Shown in pieces: positions 17,300 through 25,639 of a stretch of DNA of 64,000 nucleotides (within the stretch, counting starts at the first letter, position 1; the number at the start of each line of letters is the position of its first letter). The notes beneath the pieces were generated by a model. That model did not search any database. It was given only the letters and a program-made list of their open reading frames with translations, and was not told where the DNA came from. This stretch comes from Argonema galeatum A003/A1 (lineage in GTDB: Bacteria; Cyanobacteriota; Cyanobacteriia; Cyanobacteriales; Aerosakkonemataceae): positions 124,001 to 188,000 of the forward strand of contig NZ_JAIQZM010000005.1 in NCBI RefSeq assembly GCF_023333595.1, given 5' to 3'. The translations under genes and the position numbers were made by a program.

Positions 17300-18026
17300 A
17301 GCGGCGAAGCGCCGTATCAGTAGGTAAACAGATCAGATTATCATCCTGGGTATGGATTAATCCTCTGCTACGTAACTTGCCCATTAAGCGAGTTACTGTC
17401 ACGCGAGTCGAGCCAATGGCGCTACCAATTTGAGCGTGTGTGAGAGTCCAGGGTAGAGAGTAGCCTTGGTCGCAGGGTTCGCCATATTCTTCGATTAAGA
17501 GGGTGAGAAATCCCAATAGTCGATCGATCGTGCGCCGCTGTCCCAGGGTACTCAACCACAGCAGCTTGCGCTGGTGCTGGTAGCGAAACGCATCCAAAAC
17601 CTCCCGCCGGAAATGAGGCCAATTGTCTAAGTCGTGCCAGTACATCCACACTACAGAAGTTTGGTCGATATGGGCATAGCTGTGGAGTGTAAAGGGTGAC
17701 TGAGCTACAATTTCAAATGGTTGTCCGGCACCTACAAAACCCAAAAAAGCTTCTTCTTGATTGACAGTGGAGGCTCGTGAGTTAAGGTTGCGATGGGTCG
17801 CGCTCACTTGGGCAACGCCCACCATTCGCACCGCACCCCGCTGTACCAAATACAGTAGCCCAGGTCGAGCTGGAATTTTCTCATCTTTACTGAAGGTGCG
17901 ACACCGATAGTGTTCGTTCGCCCAGTCGAGTATGCGCTGCCATGTTAAAAAGGGCCTAGCTCCTTCAGGTCTGGGTGTATCTGAGTTTAAAGTGGTTGGC
18001 TCTAAGGAAAGAGATTGTTGTGCCAT
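17298..18026 (-). CDS. Crp/Fnr-family regulator with NtcA-like recognition helix
   Basis: The 242-residue protein starts at the ATG at 18026; a TTG five codons upstream is less likely. It has an N-terminal cNMP-binding-like beta-roll, a dimer helix and a C-terminal HTH. The HTH segment AQIGSAIGSTRVTVTRLMGK is nearly the same as that of the global nitrogen regulator NtcA, so it may read a similar GTA-N8-TAC site. The effector domain is clearly not NtcA itself. The start is divergent from the ArgRS-like gene with a 228-bp AT-rich spacer; no exact GTA-N8-TAC site was found in that spacer. It is best called an NtcA-type paralogue. Confidence 0.83.
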   Translation of the reverse strand: MAQQSLSLEPTTLNSDTPRPEGARPFLTWQRILDWANEHYRCRTFSKDEKIPARPGLLYLVQRGAVRMVGVAQVSATHRNLNSRASTVNQEEAFLGFVGAGQPFEIVAQSPFTLHSYAHIDQTSVVWMYWHDLDNWPHFRREVLDAFRYQHQRKLLWLSTLGQRRTIDRLLGFLTLLIEEYGEPCDQGYSLPWTLTHAQIGSAIGSTRVTVTRLMGKLRSRGLIHTQDDNLICLPTDTALRR

Positions 18027-18254
18027 AGGTTTAGGGGCCAAAAAAGGGCATTAATGGGACGTTTATCGACTACTTAGATTTCAGTTTTGAAACCAAGTGA
18101 TTGGGGGATATTAAATCTAGATTAGCTTTATACCAACTTTATACAAGTTTTACTGTAAATTCAAAGTAATAAAAGATACTTTATATTTTCCTAAATAATA
18201 GCTGTCGTAACTTTGTTATTGGTTATATTTGATGCAAGTTATAACCGTAGACAG

Positions 18255-19256
18255 ATGGAATCGCAGGAAAGTGATGACAAGGGTCGGCAAAGTTCTGTGA
18301 ATGAGGGTTCGCCAGTTGCTGAATATCCTGCTATCAAGCACCTACTGCTGGTTTGGCTGCAAGAAGCAATAGATTCGATCGGCCAAAGCTTGGGAATCCC
18401 AGCGCCTCACATACCCTCTGATGCGGTTGTTGAAAATGGGGTTAAAGCAGGAACTCTGGCTTTGTACCAGGTTAAAGATGAAACCAAAATATTGTACGTA
18501 TCGTCGATCGCGCTCAAACTCTCAAAGTTATGGGGAATACCGATTTTGGATCTTGCTACGGCGATCTCAGAAGAATTGTCGCACTCAAATGTAGTGCAGA
18601 ATACAGACAGTGAGCGATATTGTATGGTAGAGGTTATCGCTCCTGGTTTGATTCATTTGCAATTGAGCGATTTAGGCATATCAGCTTGGTTGCAGCGTTT
18701 GGTAGGGCATGGAAAGTCAAAAGTCAAAAGTCAAAAGTCAAAAGAAAAAGGGGACAAGGAAGAAATTATTGCCCATTCCCGACTTTCCCATCCCAAGTCC
18801 CACATTTTTGCTGTTCAGTACGCTCACGCTCGTTGCTGTTCGCTGCTGCGTCTTGCTCACCGAGAGGGTGCGATCGCTCTAGTGGAACCCGATCGCGATA
18901 CCAGTCCGGCTCACTGGGGCCTTGTTTCTCCCAACCCGATTCCCTGGCTGACATCGGACAAAAAACTGCGGTTGGTACACCCAGCAGAACGCGCTCTGAT
19001 TTGCCATTTATTTGCCTTACAGGACAATCTATACTGCCTTTACCCTTTGGGGCGCGAAATCAATTGGGAGAAAACGGCGCTGGCTCTTAGCGATTTATTT
19101 GAGACTTTCTACAGCAGATGCCGGATCTGGGGTGAAGTGAAGAGAGAAGATCTCTGTTTGGCTCAGGCAAGATTGGGGTTGCTCGTAGTTACTCAAACCT
19201 TGCTCCGGCTAGTGTTACAAGACTTTTTAGGTGTCTCGGCACCCTTGGAACTATAA
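18255..19256 (+). CDS. ArgRS-like protein with N-terminal and DALR domains but no catalytic core
   Basis: The 333-residue product starts at the ATG at 18255. Residues of about 25-150 match the additional N-terminal domain of arginyl-tRNA synthetase (SSIALKLSKLWGIP and VIAPGLIHLQLSD). The last 100 or so residues match the DALR anticodon-binding domain, ending RLVLQDFLGVSAPLE. The Rossmann catalytic domain with HIGH and KMSKS between them is entirely absent. A (GTCAAAA) heptamer repeat encodes KSKVKSQKSK at the junction. Such ArgRS-derived proteins cannot aminoacylate by themselves. Possible roles are tRNA-Arg binding or regulation. It is probably a stable cyanobacterial family, not simple decay, since both domains and the frame are intact. 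Confidence 0.72.
   Translation: MESQESDDKGRQSSVNEGSPVAEYPAIKHLLLVWLQEAIDSIGQSLGIPAPHIPSDAVVENGVKAGTLALYQVKDETKILYVSSIALKLSKLWGIPILDLATAISEELSHSNVVQNTDSERYCMVEVIAPGLIHLQLSDLGISAWLQRLVGHGKSKVKSQKSKEKGDKEEIIAHSRLSHPKSHIFAVQYAHARCCSLLRLAHREGAIALVEPDRDTSPAHWGLVSPNPIPWLTSDKKLRLVHPAERALICHLFALQDNLYCLYPLGREINWEKTALALSDLFETFYSRCRIWGEVKREDLCLAQARLGLLVVTQTLLRLVLQDFLGVSAPLEL
18713..18744. repeat. heptamer tandem repeat inside a coding region
   Basis: Four and a half copies of GTCAAAA lie in frame in the linker of the ArgRS-like gene and encode a Lys/Ser/Gln-rich stretch. The unit is the same as in the intergenic tracts at 6508-6554 and 8536-8583. Confidence 0.9.
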
Positions 19257-19319
19257 GTTTATTTAGGAAGATCGGCCAAAATAAAGCAATACTTATCAAA
19301 AATTAATATAGGTAAAGGG

Positions 19320-19349
19320 ATGACAAATCTGTTTCATCTCGTGTATATT
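19320..19349 (+). promoter_or_regulatory. sigma70-type promoter candidate
   Basis: ATGACA (19320-19325) and TATATT (19344-19349) are separated by 18 bp; each differs from consensus by one base. No coding region follows on this strand, but two hairpins do, which supports a short non-coding transcript. Confidence 0.45.
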
Positions 19350-19350
19350 A

Positions 19351-19420
19351 ACTGGTGTGTGAGGAGCGAACCAGTAAGGAGACCGAGACGAAACACGGCC
19401 AGTCGTCGGTCTCCTTTCTG
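19351..19420 (+). ncRNA. candidate small RNA with two hairpins
   Basis: Downstream of a promoter-like sequence lies a small hairpin (ACTGG / CCAGT, 19351-19375). Its loop carries GTGTGAGGAG (19357-19366). A strong 11-bp hairpin (19376-19386 with 19406-19416) and a short T-rich tail follow. The loop sequence is the exact complement of CUCCUCACAC, the unpaired core of the cyanobacterial small RNA Yfr1. The strong hairpin may also serve as terminator for the convergent HAD gene. The ncRNA call rests on structure and promoter alone. Confidence 0.35.
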
Positions 19421-19432
19421 ATCTAAGCGGTT

Positions 19433-20326
19433 TTAAAGGATAAATTTCTCGATCGCAGCAACGACGCCATCGTCCTCCACACTGGGAGCTACCCAATGAG
19501 CGATCGCCTGCACGTCGGATGGGCCATTAGCCATCGCCACGCCAACACCGGCATACTCAAGCATTTCCACATCGTTATAGTTATCGCCAACAGCCATAAC
19601 GTTGCTAGCTTGCAGTCCCAAGACTTCTTCGGCTAAGTAACGGACTGCGGTTCCCTTATTTGCCAAAGGGTTAGTGGCTTCAAAAAAGGTGGCGACAGAT
19701 TTTGTAAGGTAAAGTTCGGCTGGGGTGTACTGCTGCTTCAAAGAACCCAACAATAGCTCGATCGCATCTGTATCGTCACTGAGAGCTAAAACTTTTGTAG
19801 GATGGATATCTTGTCCGTCATCTGCACTCAGGGCTAGGCGCAGGTCGCCGACTGGGATAGGTTCTATACCAGAACGTTCGGCATAGATCTCGGTTTCGGA
19901 AGTGATTTGGCGCACGTAAAGTCGATCGTTGATGTAGAAGTGTACAGAAAGTAGCGATCGCAGTTTCGGTTGCTCAAAGTAGTCTAAGAGTTGCAATGCT
20001 AATTTCTTTGATACTGGCAGGTGACGAAGAACTTTTTGGGTAGCTGGGTCTTGAATCCAAGCTCCCTGATAAACTATCAGAGGTAGTTGGGAACCGATGT
20101 CCTGATGAAAGCGTAAAGCAGAACGGTACATCCGACCAGTAGCGATCGCCACCTTGACCCCTTTTGCTTGAACTGCTTTAATGGCTTGTTTGACAGGTTC
20201 TCGGATTTGATTGGATTCGCCTGCTAGAGTGCCATCAATATCCAATACCAACAATTGAATGTCTCCGGCCTCTTCATTTTCCGGCATAATGCGCCTGTTT
20301 TCGCGATCGACAGATATTTCCTGCAT
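19433..20326 (-). CDS. HAD-superfamily Cof-type phosphatase
   Basis: The 297-residue protein of the Cof/SupH subfamily (HAD class IIB) hydrolyses small phosphorylated metabolites such as sugar phosphates in the cytosol. Motif I is VLDIDGTLAG (Asp nucleophile), motif II is in VAIATGR, motif III is the Lys of ANKGTAV and motif IV is VGDNYNDVEML. The start at 20326 gives a 22-residue polar lead; the ATG at 20287 would begin 10 residues before motif I and is also plausible. The 3' end faces the ArgRS-like gene. Confidence 0.88.
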   Translation of the reverse strand: MQEISVDRENRRIMPENEEAGDIQLLVLDIDGTLAGESNQIREPVKQAIKAVQAKGVKVAIATGRMYRSALRFHQDIGSQLPLIVYQGAWIQDPATQKVLRHLPVSKKLALQLLDYFEQPKLRSLLSVHFYINDRLYVRQITSETEIYAERSGIEPIPVGDLRLALSADDGQDIHPTKVLALSDDTDAIELLLGSLKQQYTPAELYLTKSVATFFEATNPLANKGTAVRYLAEEVLGLQASNVMAVGDNYNDVEMLEYAGVGVAMANGPSDVQAIAHWVAPSVEDDGVVAAIEKFIL

Positions 20327-20721
20327 AGTTTGTCCGTTGTCCTGATGTTTCTTCCAGTCAAGGTTAGCAGGCAGGGCAAAAACTTGGGACAGGCAGAATT
20401 TGATATAAAGTAGCGTGGCTACCAGTTTACAGCAGGACAGTCACCCCCCGGTCCCTTGCCCCTCCCCATCAACGGGGAGAAAAATATTCCCCCCCGTCAA
20501 CGGGGAGAAAAGTATTTCCCCCCCCTCTCTGAGGTCGGAGAGGGGGGTTGGGGGGGTGAGGTTCCTCCCGTTTGCGATCGTAAACTTCACAATGCCTTCA
20601 GGCGATTAAAGATTGAGTAAAGCCTTACCAAAACCCTAGACAGGCAAAGTTATGTTGAGTATTAATAGATTAACAGCAACAGATTAACGCCAAGCAAACT
20701 TTCCTGAGTGAGGGCAATCCG
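20327..20721. other. 395-bp intergenic region with dispersed hairpin repeat
   Basis: The stretch 20444-20562 carries the CCCC/GGGG-rich repeat family with two CAACGGGGAGAAAA copies and a hairpin built on CTCTCTGAGGTCGGAGAG, as at 39940-40188. The rest (20600-20721) is the probable promoter and leader of the PEP-CTERM gene, with AGATTAAC twice. No gene is seen. Confidence 0.7.
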
Positions 20722-21444
20722 ATGAAAACAAAATTATTCGCCACCTTAAGTATCGCTGCTGCTACTGCTCTCGTCAGCCTTTCCCTTCCAGCGCAAGCCG
20801 CCTCTTTATATGCGGGTGAAAGCTTCGGAAATGGTGGCATTAAATTTATCGAAAATACCAAAGTTGATTTTACATTTAATGAAAGTCACGGTTCTTACAC
20901 TTCAACCGTCAAAATATTTGAAGTTGGCGCTAACAATCAGCTTACCCTTATTAAAAATGTCTTCGGTGAATCGAAGCAGTCAGATAATGGGAGTGCCAAC
21001 GGTTGGCTGGGAACTTGTGGAAATACAGTTTTAGTCTGCACCAACTCTTACACATTTGAGGCTAGCAAAACCTACACCTTGGGACTAGACAGTGGTGGAT
21101 CTGGAATAGTGTACTCCACAAAAGCGCTGAATCCTTTTGCCATTGGCGGAACGCAGCAAGCTGTATTTAATTCATTCGGATCGCTAGGACAAGCAGACGG
21201 AACAATATATAGTGCAGCTAATGAAGCGCAGTATCAATCAGGAGATCCGTTGGCTAACTTTGTTAAAATTGGCTTTGACGATCGCGGAAACAGCAACGAT
21301 AAAGACTTCCAAGACGTTACTTTGAGAGCAAGTGCATCAAGAGTCGCAGCATCGGTACCCGAACCAACTACCTTAGCAGGTCTTGCACTCGCAGGTACAG
21401 CACTTGTCTTCTCTCGCCGCCGTCGCACTCGTGCGATCGGTTAA
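20722..21444 (+). CDS. PEP-CTERM sorting-domain protein
   Basis: The 240-residue exported protein has a signal peptide ending PAQA-A, a beta-rich middle part and a classical PEP-CTERM tail: VPEPTTLAGLALAGTALVFS followed by RRRR. The tail directs handling by the exosortase system and is usually linked to exopolysaccharide-producing bacteria. A GAGG ribosome-binding site lies 10 bp before the ATG. The middle part has two Cys (in GTCGNTVLVCTN) and resembles DUF4114-like or other surface modules, though no family was recognised with confidence. A terminator follows at 21535. The specific function is unknown. Confidence 0.85.
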   Translation: MKTKLFATLSIAAATALVSLSLPAQAASLYAGESFGNGGIKFIENTKVDFTFNESHGSYTSTVKIFEVGANNQLTLIKNVFGESKQSDNGSANGWLGTCGNTVLVCTNSYTFEASKTYTLGLDSGGSGIVYSTKALNPFAIGGTQQAVFNSFGSLGQADGTIYSAANEAQYQSGDPLANFVKIGFDDRGNSNDKDFQDVTLRASASRVAASVPEPTTLAGLALAGTALVFSRRRRTRAIG

Positions 21445-21534
21445 TCGGCTCTGGATATCTCTACAGATTAGTTTTTCAGCTAAAATTTGTAGGGATATTG
21501 TACTAAAATACTGCAATTTCAAAAAGTCAGCTTG

Positions 21535-21566
21535 AGCCGTTAGGTAACATAACCAACGGCTTTTTC
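21535..21566 (+). terminator. rho-independent terminator after the PEP-CTERM gene
   Basis: The stem AGCCGTT / AACGGCT with a 13-base loop is followed by five T residues, 90 bp after the PEP-CTERM stop codon. Confidence 0.75.
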
Positions 21567-21616
21567 GCTGCTCAACGGCGATCGCAATCGACTTGCAGGC
21601 GGCTAAAATGGGGATT

Positions 21617-24553
21617 ATGTCAAAATCCTCATCTGCTGCCCCGAAAACTCTACCGACGATCGTCCTGGTTGATGGTCACTCCTTGGCGTTTCGCTCCTAT
21701 TATGCCTTTGCCAAAGGTAGGGATGGAGGCTTGAAAACAAAAGCTGGCACCCCGACGAGCGTGTGTTTCGGCTTCCTCAAGTCGCTGCTGGCGGTGATAG
21801 AGTCACAGAAACCGGAAGCGATCGCGATCGCATTCGACCTCAGCTTACCCACCTTCCGCCATGAGGCTGATGACACCTATAAAGCCGATCGCACAGAGAC
21901 GCCAGAAGATTTCATCGCCGACCTCAAAAATCTCCACGAACTGCTGGAAGCCTTCAACTTGCCAATTCTAACCGCTCCCGGCTACGAAGCAGATGATGTT
22001 TTGGGAACTTTGGCGACTCAGGCGAGTGCAGCAGGTTATAGAGTGAAAATTCTCACCGGCGATAAAGACTTATTTCAACTGGTTGACACAAACAAGGGAA
22101 TTAGTGTTTTGTATCTGGGTAAAACCTTCTTGCAACGCAACAGTACCACCGGACTCGCAGAAGTTGAACCAGAACAAGTAAAAGATATCATGGGAATTTC
22201 ACCAGAGCAAGTTGTTGATTACAAAGCTCTCTGCGGTGACACCTCCGATAATATTCCTGGCGTCAAGGGAATTGGCGATAAAACCGCCGTGAAATTGTTG
22301 ACAGACTTCGGCTCTTTGGACGCAATTTATGCTTCTCTAGATGACATTAAAGGTGCAAACAAAACCAAGCTGGAAACTGGCAAAGAAATAGCTTACCATT
22401 CTCAGCACTTGGCCAAGATAGTTACCGATGTTCCTCTGGATATCAGTTTAGAAGACTGCAAGCTAAAAGGTTTTGATAGTGCAGCTTTAGAACCTGTGCT
22501 GGAAACATTAGACTTCAAGTTTTATTTAGGAAAAATCAAGGAATTACAGCAAGCATTTGGGGGTATCACTGCCGAGGAAAAGCAAGCGGAACCTTCTGTA
22601 AAAACGTTGTCAGAAACATCACTTGATTCCGCTGAATTTGAGCAACTATCATTTTTCAGTTTTGAGGAAACACAAGCTATTCAACAAAAATCTGACTCTC
22701 CAATTACATCCCGCATTATTGACACTCCAGCTAAACTAAAAGAACTGGTAACGCAACTGCACAGTTTTACCGATTCAGCAACGCCAGTGGCGTGGGATAC
22801 GGAAACGAGCGATTTAGAACCGCGAGATGCTGAATTAGTAGGAATTGGCTGCTGTTGGGGAACTAATCCAGATGAAGTTGCCTATATTCCAATTAGTCAT
22901 AAAACAGGACTAAATCTGGAAAAGGCGACAGTCTTAGAAGCGTTACGTCCGATTTTGGAAAGTGACAGTTATCCCAAAAGTTTGCAGAATGCCAAATTCG
23001 ATCGCTTGGTGCTGCGCTGTCAGGGAATTAAACTGTCTGGGGTTGTATTGGACACGATGTTGGCTAGTTATGTTTTGAATCCAGAAAACAGTCACAGCCT
23101 CAGCGAATTATCGCAGCGACATTTAGGAATAGAAATAAAAAATTACGCAGATACAGTCCCCAAAGGCAAGACTATTGCAGATGTGAAGATTGCTGACGTG
23201 GCTAACTACTGTGGGTTGCAGGTTTATGTCACATTCCAGCTAGTTCAAAAACTCCACGAACAATTGTCAGAAGTTCCAGCCTTGCACAAATTGCTGCTAG
23301 ACGTGGAACAGCCTCTCGAACCAGTTTTAGCAGAGTTGGAATATGTAGGAATTCGCATCGACGCTGCTTATCTCAAGCAACTTTCTCAAGAAATGGAGAA
23401 GGATTTAGCAGCAATTGAGGAGAGAACGTATGATGCTGCTGGTGAAAAATTTAATTTAGGTTCACCCAAACAGTTGAGTCAGTTGCTATTTGAAAAACTG
23501 GGATTAGAGACTAAGAAATCCCGTAAAATCGCGACGGGTTATTCTACCGATGCAGGTACACTGGAAAGACTGCAAGGAGATCATCCAGTTATTGATGAGA
23601 TTTTGGAATACCGCACTTTATCTAAGTTGAAGTCTACTTATGTAGATGCTTTACCTGCGTTGATACGTTCGGACACTCAGCGGGTGCATACAGATTTTAA
23701 TCAGACTGTAACTGCTACGGGTAGGCTATCTTCTTCTAACCCAAACTTGCAAAATATTCCCATTCGCACGGAGTTTAGTCGGCGAATTCGGAAGGCGTTT
23801 TTGCCAGAAGACGGTTGGTTGTTGGTTTCAGCAGATTATTCGCAAATTGAGTTAAGGATTTTGGCGCACCTGAGTCAAGAACCTGTGTTAGTTGAAGCTT
23901 ATCGAAATAATGAAGATATTCATACTGTGACTGCAAGGTTAGTGTTTGAAAAGGAAAATATTACTTCCGATGAACGTCGTTTGGCGAAAACGATTAACTT
24001 TGGCGTGATTTACGGGATGGGTTCGCTCAGGTTTTCGCGATCGACTGGTGTAAATAAGGCCAATGCGAATGATTTTATTAAACGCTTTAACCAGCGGTAT
24101 CCCAAGGTTTTTGAGTATTTGGAGAGGATGAAGCGGGAAGCGATCGCACACGGCTACGTCGAAACCATTTTAGGACGCCGCCGCTATTTTAACTTCGAGA
24201 GTGGTAGCGTTCGCAGCTATAAAGGTGCCAATCTGGATGAAATTGACTTCGACAAACTTAAGAAGATGAGTGCATCTGACGCACAACTTTTACGCGCAGC
24301 TGCAAATGCACCCATTCAGGGTTCTAGTGCGGATATTATCAAAATTGCCATGATAAAAATGCACCAAATTTTACAGAATTATCAGGCGCGGTTGCTATTG
24401 CAAGTGCATGATGAATTGGTGTTAGAAGTTCCGCCATCTGAGTGGGAAGAATTGCAGCTTCAGATTCGGGAAACAATGGAGAATGCTGTGCAGTTGAGCG
24501 TACCGCTGGTGGTAGATGTTCATGTGGGGCCGAATTGGATGGAGACGAAGTAG
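21617..24553 (+). CDS. polA: DNA polymerase I
   Basis: The 978-residue product is started at the ATG at 21617 with GGGG just upstream; earlier TTG and ATG codons are in frame but less fitting. It has the N-terminal 5'-3' flap nuclease domain (TIVLVDGHSLAFRSYYAFA, GYEADDVLG, GDTSDNIPGVKGIG), a 3'-5' exonuclease domain with the Asp/Glu metal ligands kept (VAWDTETSDLEP), and a family A polymerase domain (DYSQIELRILAHLSQEP, RRLAKTINFGVIYGM, QVHDELVLEVP). It works in Okazaki fragment maturation and repair synthesis. All catalytic motifs are intact and the length is standard for cyanobacteria, so proofreading is probably active. Confidence 0.97.
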   Translation: MSKSSSAAPKTLPTIVLVDGHSLAFRSYYAFAKGRDGGLKTKAGTPTSVCFGFLKSLLAVIESQKPEAIAIAFDLSLPTFRHEADDTYKADRTETPEDFIADLKNLHELLEAFNLPILTAPGYEADDVLGTLATQASAAGYRVKILTGDKDLFQLVDTNKGISVLYLGKTFLQRNSTTGLAEVEPEQVKDIMGISPEQVVDYKALCGDTSDNIPGVKGIGDKTAVKLLTDFGSLDAIYASLDDIKGANKTKLETGKEIAYHSQHLAKIVTDVPLDISLEDCKLKGFDSAALEPVLETLDFKFYLGKIKELQQAFGGITAEEKQAEPSVKTLSETSLDSAEFEQLSFFSFEETQAIQQKSDSPITSRIIDTPAKLKELVTQLHSFTDSATPVAWDTETSDLEPRDAELVGIGCCWGTNPDEVAYIPISHKTGLNLEKATVLEALRPILESDSYPKSLQNAKFDRLVLRCQGIKLSGVVLDTMLASYVLNPENSHSLSELSQRHLGIEIKNYADTVPKGKTIADVKIADVANYCGLQVYVTFQLVQKLHEQLSEVPALHKLLLDVEQPLEPVLAELEYVGIRIDAAYLKQLSQEMEKDLAAIEERTYDAAGEKFNLGSPKQLSQLLFEKLGLETKKSRKIATGYSTDAGTLERLQGDHPVIDEILEYRTLSKLKSTYVDALPALIRSDTQRVHTDFNQTVTATGRLSSSNPNLQNIPIRTEFSRRIRKAFLPEDGWLLVSADYSQIELRILAHLSQEPVLVEAYRNNEDIHTVTARLVFEKENITSDERRLAKTINFGVIYGMGSLRFSRSTGVNKANANDFIKRFNQRYPKVFEYLERMKREAIAHGYVETILGRRRYFNFESGSVRSYKGANLDEIDFDKLKKMSASDAQLLRAAANAPIQGSSADIIKIAMIKMHQILQNYQARLLLQVHDELVLEVPPSEWEELQLQIRETMENAVQLSVPLVVDVHVGPNWMETK

Positions 24554-24568
24554 AAAAATTATTTAACT

Positions 24569-24826
24569 ATGCCGACCGTACTAAAAAAAGATGGTTTCAG
24601 TGTCCGCATCTACACCAACGATCATTTACCGTCTCATGTCCACGTTTTCAAGGCTCAGGGAGAAGTAAAAATTAATCTTGGTAGTGAAACCGAACGTCCT
24701 TCATTAATTCAAGTGTTGAACATGAGCAATAAAGATGCTACAAAGGCACTAAATCTAGTGATCGCTCACCAATTGGAACTACTCACAAAATGGAGAGAAA
24801 TTCATGGAGAACCAACAACTGAGTGA
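24569..24826 (+). CDS. DUF4160-family protein
   Basis: The 85-residue protein has the family signature of a YTNDHLPSHVHVF block near residues 15-27. It overlaps the next gene by 23 bp and starts 15 bp after polA. DUF4160 and DUF2442 genes commonly occur as adjacent pairs in bacteria and have been suspected to be toxin-antitoxin-like, but no activity is established. No catalytic residues can be named apart from the conserved His pair. Confidence 0.8.
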   Translation: MPTVLKKDGFSVRIYTNDHLPSHVHVFKAQGEVKINLGSETERPSLIQVLNMSNKDATKALNLVIAHQLELLTKWREIHGEPTTE

Positions 24827-25166
24827 AGAAAGTTTAAAAGAAGAAATTGCCAAAGCAAGAGCAGCGGCGGTAATTGCAGATGTTGCTGAACCGCGTGCTA
24901 AATCTGCATACTATGATGCTAATTGCGATCGCATCGTCATCGAACTGCGAAATGGAGCCAGTTTCCTATTTCCTCCCCAATTAGTGCAAGGTTTAGCGGG
25001 ATCATCTGCGAATGATTTAGCGGAAGTAGAAGTAACTCCTTCTGGTGAAGGTTTGCACTGGGAAACGCTAGATGTGGATTTGAGTATTCCTTATTTGATG
25101 GTTGGGATATTTGGAACCAAAGTCTGGATGGCAAAGCAGCGACTGGTTGAACAAAAAGCTAGTTAG
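24804..25166 (+). CDS. DUF2442-family protein
   Basis: The 120-residue protein has the DUF2442 core: a short beta-rich domain with NCDRIVIELRNGASFLFPP and LAEVEVTPSGEGLHWETLDVD. The N-terminal 30 residues are helical and charged. The start lies inside the upstream DUF4160 gene (23-bp overlap), which indicates translational coupling and a shared function. The domain has been likened to DNA-binding partners of toxin pairs, but this is inference. Confidence 0.8.
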   Translation: MENQQLSEESLKEEIAKARAAAVIADVAEPRAKSAYYDANCDRIVIELRNGASFLFPPQLVQGLAGSSANDLAEVEVTPSGEGLHWETLDVDLSIPYLMVGIFGTKVWMAKQRLVEQKAS

Positions 25167-25184
25167 GCGCGATCATCTTATATC

Positions 25185-25303
25185 ATACCAAATCCGCAAC
25201 GATTACCCCCTTTATGTCTCTAGGCTGTAGAGACGTTTCATGAAACGTCTCTACAATGTTGAGGCCAAAAATTCTCATGGGGTAACAAACCAGGATTTGG
25301 TAT
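25185..25303. mobile_element. 119-bp MITE-like element
   Basis: Eleven-base perfect terminal inverted repeats (ATACCAAATCC at 25185-25195 and its complement at 25293-25303) enclose a perfect 28-bp palindrome at 25227-25254 built on GTAGAGACGTTTCA. There is no coding capacity. It lies between the DUF2442 gene and the next gene pair. Its palindrome type is a common dispersed sequence in cyanobacteria. Confidence 0.6.
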
Positions 25304-25339
25304 CATTTACCATATACGAAAACCACAAAAACTTTAATC

Positions 25340-25639
25340 ATGGATACATTACGTAAACTAGAACTTCTCAAAGACACTTATTCTGACCGAGCGGAACTCG
25401 ATCGAATCTTAGGAAAACTATTGGAAATCGCTCTCAATCAACATCGGGAACGGTTGGAAAGATACAATCGATCTTTACGCGAATTTGAGCAGCGGTACAG
25501 CATGGATTCAGCCGTGTTTTATCAACGTTTTGAGGCGGGAGAATTAGGTGATGACATTAATTTTTTTGAATGGTCTGGTTTATATGAACTTTGCCAAAAT
25601 ATTCTAGAAAAAATACATCACTTGGAGTTAGCTGTGTGA
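25340..25639 (+). CDS. probable antitoxin-like partner of the TumE-type gene
   Basis: The 99-residue, highly helical and charged protein is of unrecognised family (ERLERYNRSLREFEQRYSMD). It ends in TGA overlapping the GTG start of the next coding stretch (GTGA at 25636-25639). The order small helical protein then TumE-type protein is that of TumA/TumE-like toxin-antitoxin pairs, so an antitoxin role is inferred from position. It carries no clear HTH. Confidence 0.6.
   Translation: MDTLRKLELLKDTYSDRAELDRILGKLLEIALNQHRERLERYNRSLREFEQRYSMDSAVFYQRFEAGELGDDINFFEWSGLYELCQNILEKIHHLELAV

Noticed and set aside
18620-19090. 156-codon frame overlapping the ArgRS-like gene
   Set aside because: It is an out-of-frame shadow; the other frame gives clear ArgRS-type domains.
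19320-19430. Yfr1 gene on the minus strand
   Set aside because: The minus strand does contain CTCCTCACAC, but no terminator hairpin follows the motif and no promoter precedes it in that direction, so it is not a Yfr1 gene; the plus strand fits better as a transcript.
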